From NCBI GenBank assembly GCA_035708205.1, contig DASSSY010000004.1:372001-436000 (forward strand): a stretch of 64,000 nt of DNA, written 5' to 3'. A program made the position numbers and the translations under genes. The notes under the pieces were generated by a model. That model was not told the origin of the DNA and did no database searches. It saw nothing but the letters and a program-made list of their open reading frames with translations. Source of the DNA: DASSSY01 sp035708205. GTDB lineage: Bacteria > Bacteroidota > Bacteroidia > Chitinophagales > Chitinophagaceae. This document shows, in pieces, positions 35,230 through 44,133 of the stretch (positions within the stretch are counted from its first letter, which is position 1; each line of letters opens with the position of its first letter).

Positions 35230-36780
35230 ATGGCAGAAACAGGGGCAAGAAAGTGGATCATTACGTTTACGGTAATTGTGGCTTCTCTATTGGAATTGAT
35301 CGATACAACAATTGTCAATGTATCGTTACCGGATATTATGGGTAATCTCGGAGCTACCTTGGACAGTGTGGGCTGGGTAGTGACCGGGTATGCGGTGGCC
35401 AACGTGATCGTGTTGCCCATGTCCGGTTGGCTGGGACAACGCTTTGGCCAGAAGAACTATTTTTTATTTTCGATTATCGCTTTTACGGCATTTTCATTTT
35501 TTTGTGGAAATGCGACCAGCCTGAATGAGCTGATATTTTTCAGGATCCTTCAGGGCCTGGCCGGCGGGGGCTTGCTATCTACGGCACAGGCTATTTTGTT
35601 AGAGGCCTGGCCGCCGGAAGAAATTGGCATTGCCACGGCATTGTTTGGTTTGGGTGCCGTTGTGGGTCCGACGGTAGGCCCGACGATCGGCGGTTATATC
35701 AATGACCATTTTGACTGGCGCTGGATATTTTTTGTCAATATTCCGGTGGGCGCTTTAGCTTCCTTTTGCGTGTACACCTTTATTCGGAAAACGCCTAAAT
35801 CGGGGAAAGGAGCCCCCGTGGACTGGTGGGGCATTGGATTATTAGCGGTTGCGGTAGGATGTCTGCAAACCCTATTGGAAAAAGGGGAACGGGAAGATTG
35901 GTTTAGTTCATTATTCATTATTGCGCTAACGGCCGGTGCGGTCATTGCCGGGTTGCTGTTCGTATGGCGCGAGATAAGCACGGAACATCCGATTGTCAAC
36001 TTTAAAATTCTCCGGCACCGAAGTTTTTCCATTGGTATGTTTACTTCCTTCGTTCTGGGTTTGGGGCTTTACGGATCGGTATTTGTCTTCCCTATTCTTT
36101 GCCAGAATATCCTGGGCTTTACGGCTGAGCAAACAGGGTTAATCTTATTGCCTGGGGGAGTAGCCACGATCCTTATGATGCCCTGGGTGGGCATGATGCT
36201 GAAAAAGGGTCTGCCGCCGCAAATCATGTCATCATTTGGTTTCGTGATATTTTTTGCTTTTTGTATGATGATGGTATGGAATACGACTTCGGTTTCCGGA
36301 ACAGGAGATTTTTTCTGGCCTTTGATCATCCGAGGCGCCGGCATGGCCTTACTGTTTGTGCCCATTACGACTATGGCTGTTCAGGATCTGAGAGGTAAGG
36401 AGATCGGTCAGGGAACGGGCCTGAATAATATGGCCAGGCAGTTAGGTGGTTCTTTCGGGATTGCCTTAATCACGACGTTCCTGGACCGGAGGATGTTTAT
36501 GCACCGTTCAAGATTAGTGGAGAATATTAATCCTTATAACAGCACCTACGCGGAACGGTTCCATAATTTTGTGATGGGTTTTATATCCAAAGGTTATGAT
36601 ATGGACCACGCCCGGCAAATGGCGGCAAAAGCCATGGATGGTGCGGTGATGCAGCAAACGGCATTATTGTCCTATGCAGATGTGTTCTGGATGGTTGGCG
36701 TTTTTTTCCTGATGGTCATTCCGCTTTTATTTTTACAAAAGATTGCGAAGGCCGGTGCGCTGCCCTCTGGTGCCCATTAA
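35230..36780 (+). CDS. DHA2 family (EmrB/QacA-type) multidrug MFS transporter, copy 2
   Basis: 516 residues with about 14 membrane segments and the same landmarks as the preceding paralog: IDTTIVNVSLP in TM1, GWLGQRFGQKNYFL (motif A with Gln for Arg in two places), GAVVGPTVGPTIGGY, and QDLRGKEIGQGTGLNNMARQ. The two proteins align over their full lengths with many conservative changes, so the duplication is old and both copies have been kept under selection. It starts 42 bases after copy 1. Substrates unknown; it may form homomeric pumps or act with copy 1. Confidence 0.93.
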   Translation: MAETGARKWIITFTVIVASLLELIDTTIVNVSLPDIMGNLGATLDSVGWVVTGYAVANVIVLPMSGWLGQRFGQKNYFLFSIIAFTAFSFFCGNATSLNELIFFRILQGLAGGGLLSTAQAILLEAWPPEEIGIATALFGLGAVVGPTVGPTIGGYINDHFDWRWIFFVNIPVGALASFCVYTFIRKTPKSGKGAPVDWWGIGLLAVAVGCLQTLLEKGEREDWFSSLFIIALTAGAVIAGLLFVWREISTEHPIVNFKILRHRSFSIGMFTSFVLGLGLYGSVFVFPILCQNILGFTAEQTGLILLPGGVATILMMPWVGMMLKKGLPPQIMSSFGFVIFFAFCMMMVWNTTSVSGTGDFFWPLIIRGAGMALLFVPITTMAVQDLRGKEIGQGTGLNNMARQLGGSFGIALITTFLDRRMFMHRSRLVENINPYNSTYAERFHNFVMGFISKGYDMDHARQMAAKAMDGAVMQQTALLSYADVFWMVGVFFLMVIPLLFLQKIAKAGALPSGAH

Positions 36781-36851
36781 TTGGAATTTTCTTATTGTTT
36801 GTATCTTGTGTCGTACGTTCTGCAAAAGAATGGCATATAAAAAATCGCTTT

Positions 36852-37691
36852 ATGAAAACAATAATAGTACCAACGGATTTTTCCAGGAATGCGCATAACG
36901 CGGCGGAATATGCGGTGCAAATGGCCCTGCATTTTGGAGATAAGATAATGTTAATGCATGCATATGAATCGCCGGTTGCTATCTCGGCTTATGAAATTGA
37001 GAGCACGCATTTCGAATCCATGAAGCATTACGTGGAAAAGCGTTTGGCCGAACAAAAAGCGGGCCTACAAGAAAAATTTGGCCGGGATATCCTTATTGAA
37101 ACGGTTGCATTTAACGGTCACCTTATTGAACGTATTTCCGGGTTGTATGCCCATCCCGATGCTAAGCTGGCCGTTATCGGGCTGACCGGTGCCGGTATGG
37201 CCAATTTCTTCTTAGGCAGCAATACCCTGGGCATTGTCAACGGCGTCGGACGGACCGTACTGACCGTACCACCTTATGCGCCGTTCAAGCCGGTTAAAAA
37301 AATAGTGTTCGCCTTTGATCTCTGGCATGTGGAGGCCACTTTGCCCGTACAAAGAATTAAACGGCTGATGGGTATGCTGCAAGCCGAATTACTGGTGTTG
37401 AACGTTGTTAAAACCAATCATGAGGATTCGGGCGATACCTGGAAGGAGGAAAAACGGAAATTGGCGGACCTTATGGGCGATATTCCTTACGCTTTTCATA
37501 CGATTAAAAGCCGCAGGATCGTTCATGGAATCACAGAATTTGCCAGGGAGCAACAGGCCGATCTCATTGCGATCGTGCCCCGGGCCCACGGTTTCTTAGA
37601 AGACCTTTTGGGGGAAAATCACACCAAAGCGTTATTGTTCCATAGCGGTATTCCAATTTTGACTATGCCGCCGGATGCCGTGCGGCAGTAA
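36852..37691 (+). CDS. universal stress protein, two-domain
   Basis: 279-residue protein with two UspA folds in tandem: the first opens MKTIIVPTDFSRNAHNAAEY, the second VKKIVFAFDLWHVEATLPV. A nucleotide-binding-like glycine pattern GLTGAGMANFFLGSNT is found at the end of domain 1; domain 2 has FLEDLLGENHTKALL in the matching place, without the glycines. The frame is open from 36795, but the Usp fold starts at ATG 36852. It lies 71 bases after the second DHA2 pump and may be read through from the efflux operon. A 28-bp hairpin closes the unit. Confidence 0.88.
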   Translation: MKTIIVPTDFSRNAHNAAEYAVQMALHFGDKIMLMHAYESPVAISAYEIESTHFESMKHYVEKRLAEQKAGLQEKFGRDILIETVAFNGHLIERISGLYAHPDAKLAVIGLTGAGMANFFLGSNTLGIVNGVGRTVLTVPPYAPFKPVKKIVFAFDLWHVEATLPVQRIKRLMGMLQAELLVLNVVKTNHEDSGDTWKEEKRKLADLMGDIPYAFHTIKSRRIVHGITEFAREQQADLIAIVPRAHGFLEDLLGENHTKALLFHSGIPILTMPPDAVRQ

Positions 37692-37704
37692 AAGCCGGAG
37701 ATTG

Positions 37705-37763
37705 CTTACAAAGAACAAAAGACTGCAATAAATTTTTTATTGCGGTCTTTTGTTCTTTGTAAG
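37705..37763. terminator. convergent terminator with 28-bp stem
   Basis: Arms 37705-37732 and 37736-37763 pair over 28 bp with one G-U wobble and a 3-base loop. It lies between the Usp gene (plus) and a T9SS gene (minus, ends 37782). Confidence 0.85.
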
Positions 37764-37781
37764 GTAAGGCGCCTCCTGAAT

Positions 37782-39659
37782 TTACCGGATCAGGTTGATA
37801 TCACCTTTCTTATGATATAATTTGCCGTCAGCGCAGGTATATTCAATCAGGTACATATAAGTGTCCGTTGCCGCCGGTGTACCATTATTAAAGCGGCCGT
37901 CCCAGCCCGTTTTGTTGGTATTGCCGTTATAGACCAACTGGCCTAGCCGGTTATAGACTTTCATGCTGACAAGTACCTGGCCCGGTTGCAGGTCGGGTTT
38001 GAAATAGTCGTTAGTGCCGTCACCGTTAGGGGTGAAAGCTGTAGGCATAAAAACCTCACAGCAGGGTTTGGTCTGGACAAAAGCGGTATCGCTGTTATTA
38101 CAGCCAAACTGGTTATATACTGTCAGGCTGATCTCTGTTGGTTGCAGGAAGACACCGGTAACTTTATCACCCTGGTTGCCGGTTTCCGAACGGAAAGGTT
38201 TTGCGGGCTCCCAGGTGTAGCTATACCCGGATTGCGGGTTTTGCGCTGATAGCTGAAGTGTGTCATAAGCACAGATGACCTCATTAGTCAAAGGCGCGAT
38301 CTTGGCTTCAGGTTTGTCTCTTCCGGTAATCGTAACAGGGTCGGTAGAGGCCTGGCAACCATAGCTTGTTGTGGCATTAAGCACATAAGTGCCCCCGCCG
38401 TGGATCATTATGGAAGGATCTGTTTCTCCCGGAAGGTCGCTACCGTCTTTTGTCCATTGATAATTAGTGCCGTTTTCCGGATGGTCAATTCCTATGCGGA
38501 CGGAATCACCTGAACAAAGATCAAGCGAACGCGCCTGTTTCATGCTGACATCGGGTAAAGGGTTGACCGTAAGATTTAGGGTAATAAAGCTGTCACAGCC
38601 CATGGCCGAAGAAAACAGGGTATCATATTGCCCGGCCTGGTATACGTGCCTCCCTAAAAAATTATAGCTTTCTCCTTCACAGATGGACACGTTGACCGTA
38701 TCGTATTTAGTGCCAAAATGGACCCAGGAAGTATCTCTGAATGTAATGTCGTTTGTGCCGGTACAACCATTTTGCCCGGTGATGGTGGCCACATAATAAT
38801 GAATATTCTGGCTGGCAGTAACGTGAATAACGGAGTCTGTTGCAATCGGGTAAGGATTACCTTCTTCATACCAGGTAATGTTTGAAGCCTTAGCGCCGGG
38901 TATAATGGGAATAGGATTATAGGGAATGGAATCAATGATATAGCTGCCGGTGCCGTTTGGCGTGAATCTGCGGGCGTCGTTCGTTGCGGACCAGGGTAAA
39001 TTTGGGGCATCCCTGCCGGGAACAAGGTCCTGTAAGGAATTATGTCTTAAGCCTTCCACTGCCGTACCGCCATTCCATCCGGGGCAGGAAGGATTGTCCG
39101 TAATATGCATCTCGATGATGTTAGTGCCCTCGTATAAAATAACCTGGTTCGTAACCAGCTCATTTGTGCAGCTGAACAGGGGACAATGACAAAACTCAAC
39201 AATGAATATCCTGTGTGGAGCGGCACCCATCGTCTGGTAACTGATGGTACCCTGGTTCAGGCCCATATTGACATCCTGGAAAGGAAACATGATGACATTA
39301 TCCAATTGACTGGAATTCTTTGCGCCATCATAAACCCAGTTACTATAAGAGTAAGGGTTAGCCGGCGTAGAGGCCAGGGAAGTGTCAAAGGAGATAAAAT
39401 TATTCGCTGAAATGACACATTTGTTATAAGTCTGTCCGTAAAATATAAAATTAAATCCGATGTTCACAACGGAGCCGAACACGTCATCAGTAGTGATGTC
39501 TCCGAAGTCGGAAGAGAACGACCCTTTAATGTCATACTGTGTCCCGGGGCAGACCGTTGTATCCGCCGGTGACAGGGTAATTTGCGCATGGCCGTCCAGG
39601 GATGCCAAAGAACAGGCTATGAATGCTCCTGCTAATAATAGCAACTTTTTATATTTCAT
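37782..39659 (-). CDS. large secreted protein with T9SS type B sorting domain
   Basis: 625 residues, surface-exported. Signal peptide ending LDGHAQ; an N-terminal beta-rich domain (about 30-230: GFNFIFYGQTYNKCVISANNF, MFPFQDVNMG, FIVEFCHCPLF) resembling nidogen-like or GEVED-type extracellular modules; then a string of Ig/PKD-like modules with ICEGESYNFLG, LCSGDSVRIGIDHP and ICAYDTLQLSAQNP; and a type B sorting domain from EVFMPTAFTPNGDGTNDYF to KGDINLIR. Its C-terminus is a close match to that of the IgGFc-domain protein at 7.6-10 kb. The partner or substrate is unknown; adhesin-like roles are typical. Confidence 0.83.
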   Translation of the reverse strand: MKYKKLLLLAGAFIACSLASLDGHAQITLSPADTTVCPGTQYDIKGSFSSDFGDITTDDVFGSVVNIGFNFIFYGQTYNKCVISANNFISFDTSLASTPANPYSYSNWVYDGAKNSSQLDNVIMFPFQDVNMGLNQGTISYQTMGAAPHRIFIVEFCHCPLFSCTNELVTNQVILYEGTNIIEMHITDNPSCPGWNGGTAVEGLRHNSLQDLVPGRDAPNLPWSATNDARRFTPNGTGSYIIDSIPYNPIPIIPGAKASNITWYEEGNPYPIATDSVIHVTASQNIHYYVATITGQNGCTGTNDITFRDTSWVHFGTKYDTVNVSICEGESYNFLGRHVYQAGQYDTLFSSAMGCDSFITLNLTVNPLPDVSMKQARSLDLCSGDSVRIGIDHPENGTNYQWTKDGSDLPGETDPSIMIHGGGTYVLNATTSYGCQASTDPVTITGRDKPEAKIAPLTNEVICAYDTLQLSAQNPQSGYSYTWEPAKPFRSETGNQGDKVTGVFLQPTEISLTVYNQFGCNNSDTAFVQTKPCCEVFMPTAFTPNGDGTNDYFKPDLQPGQVLVSMKVYNRLGQLVYNGNTNKTGWDGRFNNGTPAATDTYMYLIEYTCADGKLYHKKGDINLIR

Positions 39660-39806
39660 AATTTTAAAATCATTTATGGTGAATTATCTGGGTTAATTTA
39701 CGGAAGTAAGCGGAAGAACAAATATCAATATGCCAAACGTTTTATATTAGACGTATATTTTGACATAAAGGTTGGCTAAAAAAATAAATTATTGTATTAA
39801 TTTGCG

Positions 39807-41285
39807 CTAATAGGCTTTGGCAAACAAGACCCGTTCCTTTGAAGGCTTTCCGGTCAGGACACATGTTCCCGCTTCCTGTTCATTATTTAGGGGAATACAG
39901 CGAATGGTGGCTTTTGTCTTTTCTTTGATAAGCGCTTCTGTTTCCGCAGTGCCGTCCCAATGCGCTGAAATAAACCCGCCTTTTGTTTCCAATACATGGT
40001 TAAATTCTTCCCAGTTGTCCACTTTCGTAATGTGACCGTCGCGGAATTGCAGGGCTTTTTCGTACATCGCCTTTTGGATATCCTGCAATAGATCCCTGAT
40101 TACTTCCGCCACTCCTTCAATACCCGTTTTCGTTTTCTCGCCGCTATCACGGCGGGTAATTTCCACTTCATTGTTTTCAATATCCCGCAAACCTAAGGAC
40201 AGCCTTACCGGGACGCCTTTCAATTCGTATTCGGCAAATTTCCAGCCCGGGCGTTTACTGTCATCGTTGTCAAATTTAACGGAAATACCGTGATCATACA
40301 ATCCGGATATGATAGTTTTAACTTTATCGTCAATCAGCGCCATACTTTCTTCACCTTTGTAAATAGGGACGATGACCACTTGTATCGGGGCGATTTTTGG
40401 CGGTAATACTAAGCCGTTGTCGTCGCTGTGCGCCATCACTAAAGCGCCGATCAGCCGGGTGCTGACGCCCCAGCTGGTGGCCCAGACATAATCCAGCTGG
40501 TTGTTCTTGTCGGAAAATTTCACATCAAAGGCCTTGGCAAAATTTTGCCCCAGGAAATGCGAGGTACCGGCCTGTAAGGCCTTCCCGTCCTGCATCAGCG
40601 CTTCAATGCAATAAGTGTCTTCGGCGCCCGCAAAACGTTCCGTTTCGGATTTCAGGCCTTTGATAACCGGCAAGGCCATAAAATCTTCCGCAAATTTGGC
40701 GTAAACATCCAGCATCTTCCGGGTTTCGGCTAAGGCATCTTCCCGGCTGGCATGAGCGGTATGGCCTTCCTGCCATAAAAACTCAGCCGTACGTAAAAAC
40801 AGGCGGGTCCGCATTTCCCAGCGTACCACATTGGCCCATTGGTTGACCAGAATCGGCAGGTCGCGGTAAGACTGGATCCAGTTTTTATAGGTATTCCAGA
40901 TAATGGCTTCGGATGTTGGGCGGACCACTAATTCCTCTTCCAGCCGGGCATCGGGATCGACAATAAGCTTCCCTTTGTTGTCCGGGTCGGTTTTCAGGCG
41001 ATAATGAGTGACGACGGCACATTCTTTGGCAAAGCCTTCGGCGTTTTTCTCTTCGGCTTCAAAAAGGCTTTTGGGCACAAATAAGGGGAAATAGGCATTT
41101 TGATGTCCGGTTTCCTTGAACATGCGGTCTAATTCATTTTTCATGTTCTCCCATAAGGCAAAACCGTGTGGCTTGATAACCATACAGCCGCGAACTGCCG
41201 AGTAATCGGCCAATTGACCTTTGATGATGAGATCGTTATACCATTGCGCATAATCCTGTGCCCTGGAAATTATTGCTTTGCCCAT
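39807..41285 (-). CDS. proS: prolyl-tRNA synthetase, short (archaeal/eukaryotic-like) type
   Basis: Charges tRNA-Pro with proline. 492 residues, class II synthetase of the ProS type 3 group without the editing insert of the longer bacterial form. Class II features: VVRPTSEAIIWNTYKNW, FLRTAEFLWQEGHTAH (motif 2) and the motif 3 region LDYVWATSWGVSTRLIGAL. An anticodon-binding domain (VVIVPIYKGEESMALIDD) and the zinc-like C-terminal domain ending in an aromatic residue (VLFAKAY) follow. The start MGKAIISRAQDYAQWYND is the conserved one. It is divergent from the Gly/Tyr-rich secreted protein gene. Confidence 0.96.
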   Translation of the reverse strand: MGKAIISRAQDYAQWYNDLIIKGQLADYSAVRGCMVIKPHGFALWENMKNELDRMFKETGHQNAYFPLFVPKSLFEAEEKNAEGFAKECAVVTHYRLKTDPDNKGKLIVDPDARLEEELVVRPTSEAIIWNTYKNWIQSYRDLPILVNQWANVVRWEMRTRLFLRTAEFLWQEGHTAHASREDALAETRKMLDVYAKFAEDFMALPVIKGLKSETERFAGAEDTYCIEALMQDGKALQAGTSHFLGQNFAKAFDVKFSDKNNQLDYVWATSWGVSTRLIGALVMAHSDDNGLVLPPKIAPIQVVIVPIYKGEESMALIDDKVKTIISGLYDHGISVKFDNDDSKRPGWKFAEYELKGVPVRLSLGLRDIENNEVEITRRDSGEKTKTGIEGVAEVIRDLLQDIQKAMYEKALQFRDGHITKVDNWEEFNHVLETKGGFISAHWDGTAETEALIKEKTKATIRCIPLNNEQEAGTCVLTGKPSKERVLFAKAY

Positions 41286-41350
41286 TTTTATTTTAAACCT
41301 TTGAAATTATAATCCGTCAATATTAACGTAGAAAAACATTTTATTCGCGG

Positions 41351-41358
41351 CAAAATTA
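41351..41358 (-). promoter_or_regulatory. -7 promoter element of proS
   Basis: TAATTTTG on the minus strand (41358-41351), followed by CCGCG; perfect TAnnTTTG match, about 65 bases before the start. A second match, TAGCTTTG, lies at 41379-41372. Confidence 0.4.
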
Positions 41359-41442
41359 GTATTTTTGAACACAAAGCTATTCTTTGAATAGTATTTGATT
41401 TTATTATTGGCCAGATTGCTTTGGCTTTTAAAAGGTTTTATC

Positions 41443-42570
41443 ATGAAACGGATTATTTTTTCGGGGCTGGCTTTGACTTTCATCCTTTCTGGCGGGATAG
41501 TTTTGGCACAAAACAACGCCAACGGTTATACGGATGATGTCTATTATAACGGGTCCAAAGCATCGGACGCCGCAGAACAGCAGGCTGTGGACGAGCCCGA
41601 TCAAAATGATGATACGGATGCGGCCTATTATAACAGTACCGGTCAAAATTACCAGGATTCGGACTATGCCAATAATGATGATCAATACATCGATTATGAT
41701 GATGATGACAGCTATGCCGGCCGCATTCGCCGGTTCTACTATCCGATGGCCAGTGTGGGCTATTGGGGTAGTGTGTATGCTCCATTGTGGATGAGCCCCT
41801 ATTACCCATATTATGGTTGGGGTAGCGGCTGGTACGGTCCCGGCTTTAGCCTTTCTTTTGGCTGGAACCCCTTTTGGGCCGACAATTGGTATTATGGCGG
41901 GGGAGGCTGGTACGGCTATTATAGTCCTTTTTACAATCCTTATTTCGGTTACGGCGGTGGTTATTGGAATGGCTACTATGACGGCTGGTATAACGGGCAT
42001 CACAATGGCTATGCCGGCAGGTACAACTATGCGCCAAGAGGCCTTCGCCAATCCGGAAGGGTAAGGGGTATCGGCAATTACGGCCGGAACAGCAGGACCA
42101 CGCCGCTTACGCGTACGTCTAATACGGTTACGCCGCAAAGGGCAACGGCTTCCACCCGGCTGACCGGCATGGAAAATGGCGGCAACCGGCAACCGGTCAA
42201 TGGCGGTGGTGGTGTCCGGCTGGGCCATACCCGCGTCTATAACAATAACTTGTCCGGTAACGGAAGCCAGCGTGCCCTGGATATGGACAGGGGACAATCT
42301 TCGCCGGCCAATAATACTGAAGTGCGGGTAAACAGGAGAGTTTTCCGGTTTAACAGGGACAATGACAACAGCCGGTCCGTACCGGAGCAACGGACCTACA
42401 GAACATATTCGCCCCCGGTCCGGTCATCTGAGCCGTCAAGAAGCAGCTATACGCCACCTGCCAGAGATTATAATACGCCTTCAAGAAACGATTATAGCGC
42501 GCCGTCAAGGAGTTACAGTCCGCCTTCACGGAGCAGCGGTTCCTCTTCTTCAAGGAGTATGAGAAGATAA
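41443..42570 (+). CDS. secreted low-complexity Gly/Tyr/Trp-rich protein
   Basis: 375 residues from ATG 41443, which sits directly at a signal peptide (MKRIIFSGLALTFILSGGIVLA). The mature protein has three zones: an acidic zone (about 20-95, many D/N, e.g. YIDYDDDDSYAG), an aromatic glycine-rich zone (about 105-200, e.g. GYGGGYWNGYYDGWYNG), and a basic Ser/Pro/Arg zone to the end (SYSPPSRSSGSSSSRSMRR). No enzyme motif. Proteins of this look are common next to proS-like genes in related genomes (from memory, not checked). A role in the envelope or matrix is a guess. Because of the low complexity, long open frames also appear in its other frames. Confidence 0.78.
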   Translation: MKRIIFSGLALTFILSGGIVLAQNNANGYTDDVYYNGSKASDAAEQQAVDEPDQNDDTDAAYYNSTGQNYQDSDYANNDDQYIDYDDDDSYAGRIRRFYYPMASVGYWGSVYAPLWMSPYYPYYGWGSGWYGPGFSLSFGWNPFWADNWYYGGGGWYGYYSPFYNPYFGYGGGYWNGYYDGWYNGHHNGYAGRYNYAPRGLRQSGRVRGIGNYGRNSRTTPLTRTSNTVTPQRATASTRLTGMENGGNRQPVNGGGGVRLGHTRVYNNNLSGNGSQRALDMDRGQSSPANNTEVRVNRRVFRFNRDNDNSRSVPEQRTYRTYSPPVRSSEPSRSSYTPPARDYNTPSRNDYSAPSRSYSPPSRSSGSSSSRSMRR

Positions 42571-42600
42571 CCCCCGTAGATTTTAAGTTTAAGCCGAAAG

Positions 42601-42640
42601 AAAGCTTTCCCGACGATTGAAAACCCGGGAAAGCTTTTTT
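42601..42640 (+). terminator. terminator of the Gly/Tyr-rich gene
   Basis: 12-bp perfect stem AAAGCTTTCCCG / CGGGAAAGCTTT with a 13-base loop, then a run of T. Confidence 0.88.
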
Positions 42641-42705
42641 ATATGCCGTGCCAATCGGGTTTGCTTTCCGGTATGATGGACAATTTCAGTCATGCATTAT
42701 TTTCT

Positions 42706-42713
42706 TACTTTTG
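42706..42713 (+). promoter_or_regulatory. -7 promoter element of icd
   Basis: TACTTTTG, perfect TAnnTTTG, 57 bases before ATG 42770; TTTC at 42684-42687 is 18 bases upstream. Confidence 0.45.
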
Positions 42714-42769
42714 CATTCGTCCGGCCAGCCGGCATCCGTAATCTAATTATCCACCTTCAAAAAATAACC

Positions 42770-44083
42770 ATGACAGCAGAGAAAATTTCTCTAAATGCAC
42801 ACAAACAATTAAGCGTTCCTGACTGCCCTATTATTCCTTTCATCGAAGGCGACGGCATCGGGCCGGATATTTGGAAAGCAACTTCCCGTGTTCTGGATGC
42901 CGCGGTCGAAAAAGCTTACCAGGGCAAAAGAAAAATTCAATGGAAAGAAATACTGGCGGGCCAAAAGGCTTTTGACCAGACCGGTGAATGGTTGCCCCAG
43001 GCTACTTTAGAGGCGGCCAGGGAATATGTTGTGTCCATAAAAGGACCGTTAACCACTCCCGTCGGCGGCGGAATTCGTTCTTTAAATGTCGCGCTGCGTC
43101 AAACGCTTGATCTGTATGTCTGCTTACGCCCTGTTCGCTGGTTCCAGGGCGTGCCCTCCCCTGTCAAGCATCCGGAATGGGTAGATATGGTTATCTTCAG
43201 AGAAAACACCGAAGATATTTACGCCGGCATCGAATACCAGGCCGGCACGCCGGAAGCCGAGAAAATGAAAAATTTCCTGGAAAATGAAATGGGCGTAAAA
43301 GAAGCTATCCGTTTCCCGGAAAGCTCCTCCTTTGGCATCAAGCCGGTATCAAAGGAGGGCTCCGAACGCCTGATCCGTGCGGCCATTAAATACGCTTTGG
43401 AAGAAAAAAGGCCGTCGGTTTCTTTGGTGCATAAAGGTAATATCATGAAATTTACCGAGGGGAGCTTTAAAAAATGGGGTTATGAGCTGGCCGTTCGGGA
43501 GTTCGGTGACCAGGTATTTACCTGGTCGCAATGGGAGCAGATCAAAAAAGAAGAGGGCGAAGACGCGGCTAACGAAGCCCTCAGGCTGGCCCAACAGCAA
43601 GGCAGACTGATCGTCAAAGACGTTATTGCGGATAACTTCCTGCAACAAATATTGTTAGCGCCGAAGAATTACTCGGTGGTTGCTACCATGAACCTGAACG
43701 GCGACTATATCTCTGATGCTTTGGCAGCGGCTGTTGGCGGCATTGGCATTGCGCCTGGCGCCAATATTAATTACGACAGTGGCTGTGCGATATTTGAAGC
43801 TACTCACGGTACCGCTCCGCGTTTTGCTAATACCGATAGCATGAACCCCTCTTCGCTGATTCTGAGCGGAGTGATGATGTTGGAATATATGGGTTGGAAA
43901 GAAGCGGCGCAACTGATCACGGACGCGCTGAGCGCCACGATTATGCGTAAGCGCGTGACCATTGATTTTTATAACTTAATGACCGATGCCACATTGTTGA
44001 AAACCAGTGAATTCGCTACTGAATTGATCAAGAACCTGGGCCTGTCTATCGAGCCCGTGGTGTTGAAAAAAGCGGATGAATAA
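42770..44083 (+). CDS. icd: isocitrate dehydrogenase (probably NADP-dependent)
   Basis: TCA-cycle enzyme: oxidative decarboxylation of isocitrate to 2-oxoglutarate. The 437 residues match the dimeric bacterial type: FIEGDGIGPDIW, the phosphorylation/substrate loop GIRSLNVALRQ, RPVRWF, FRENTEDIYAGIEY, and the metal aspartates in NLNGDYISD. The coenzyme site reads HGTAPRFANTD, where E. coli has HGTAPKYAGQD; Arg-Phe in place of Lys-Tyr keeps a positive charge, so NADP is more likely than NAD, though not certain. The frame extends back to 42692, but this would include the promoter; ATG 42770 is chosen. Confidence 0.94.
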   Translation: MTAEKISLNAHKQLSVPDCPIIPFIEGDGIGPDIWKATSRVLDAAVEKAYQGKRKIQWKEILAGQKAFDQTGEWLPQATLEAAREYVVSIKGPLTTPVGGGIRSLNVALRQTLDLYVCLRPVRWFQGVPSPVKHPEWVDMVIFRENTEDIYAGIEYQAGTPEAEKMKNFLENEMGVKEAIRFPESSSFGIKPVSKEGSERLIRAAIKYALEEKRPSVSLVHKGNIMKFTEGSFKKWGYELAVREFGDQVFTWSQWEQIKKEEGEDAANEALRLAQQQGRLIVKDVIADNFLQQILLAPKNYSVVATMNLNGDYISDALAAAVGGIGIAPGANINYDSGCAIFEATHGTAPRFANTDSMNPSSLILSGVMMLEYMGWKEAAQLITDALSATIMRKRVTIDFYNLMTDATLLKTSEFATELIKNLGLSIEPVVLKKADE

Positions 44084-44133
44084 GATAATATTTGTAACTT
44101 CGGGAACGTTGTACTAATTAAAGCTTCAAGATT

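Noticed and set aside
41428..42390. 320-codon open frame on the minus strand, Ile/Val/Pro/Arg-rich
   Set aside because: It is the antisense of the Gly/Tyr/Trp-rich gene; repeated codons there keep several other frames open. The plus-strand frame has the signal peptide and terminator.
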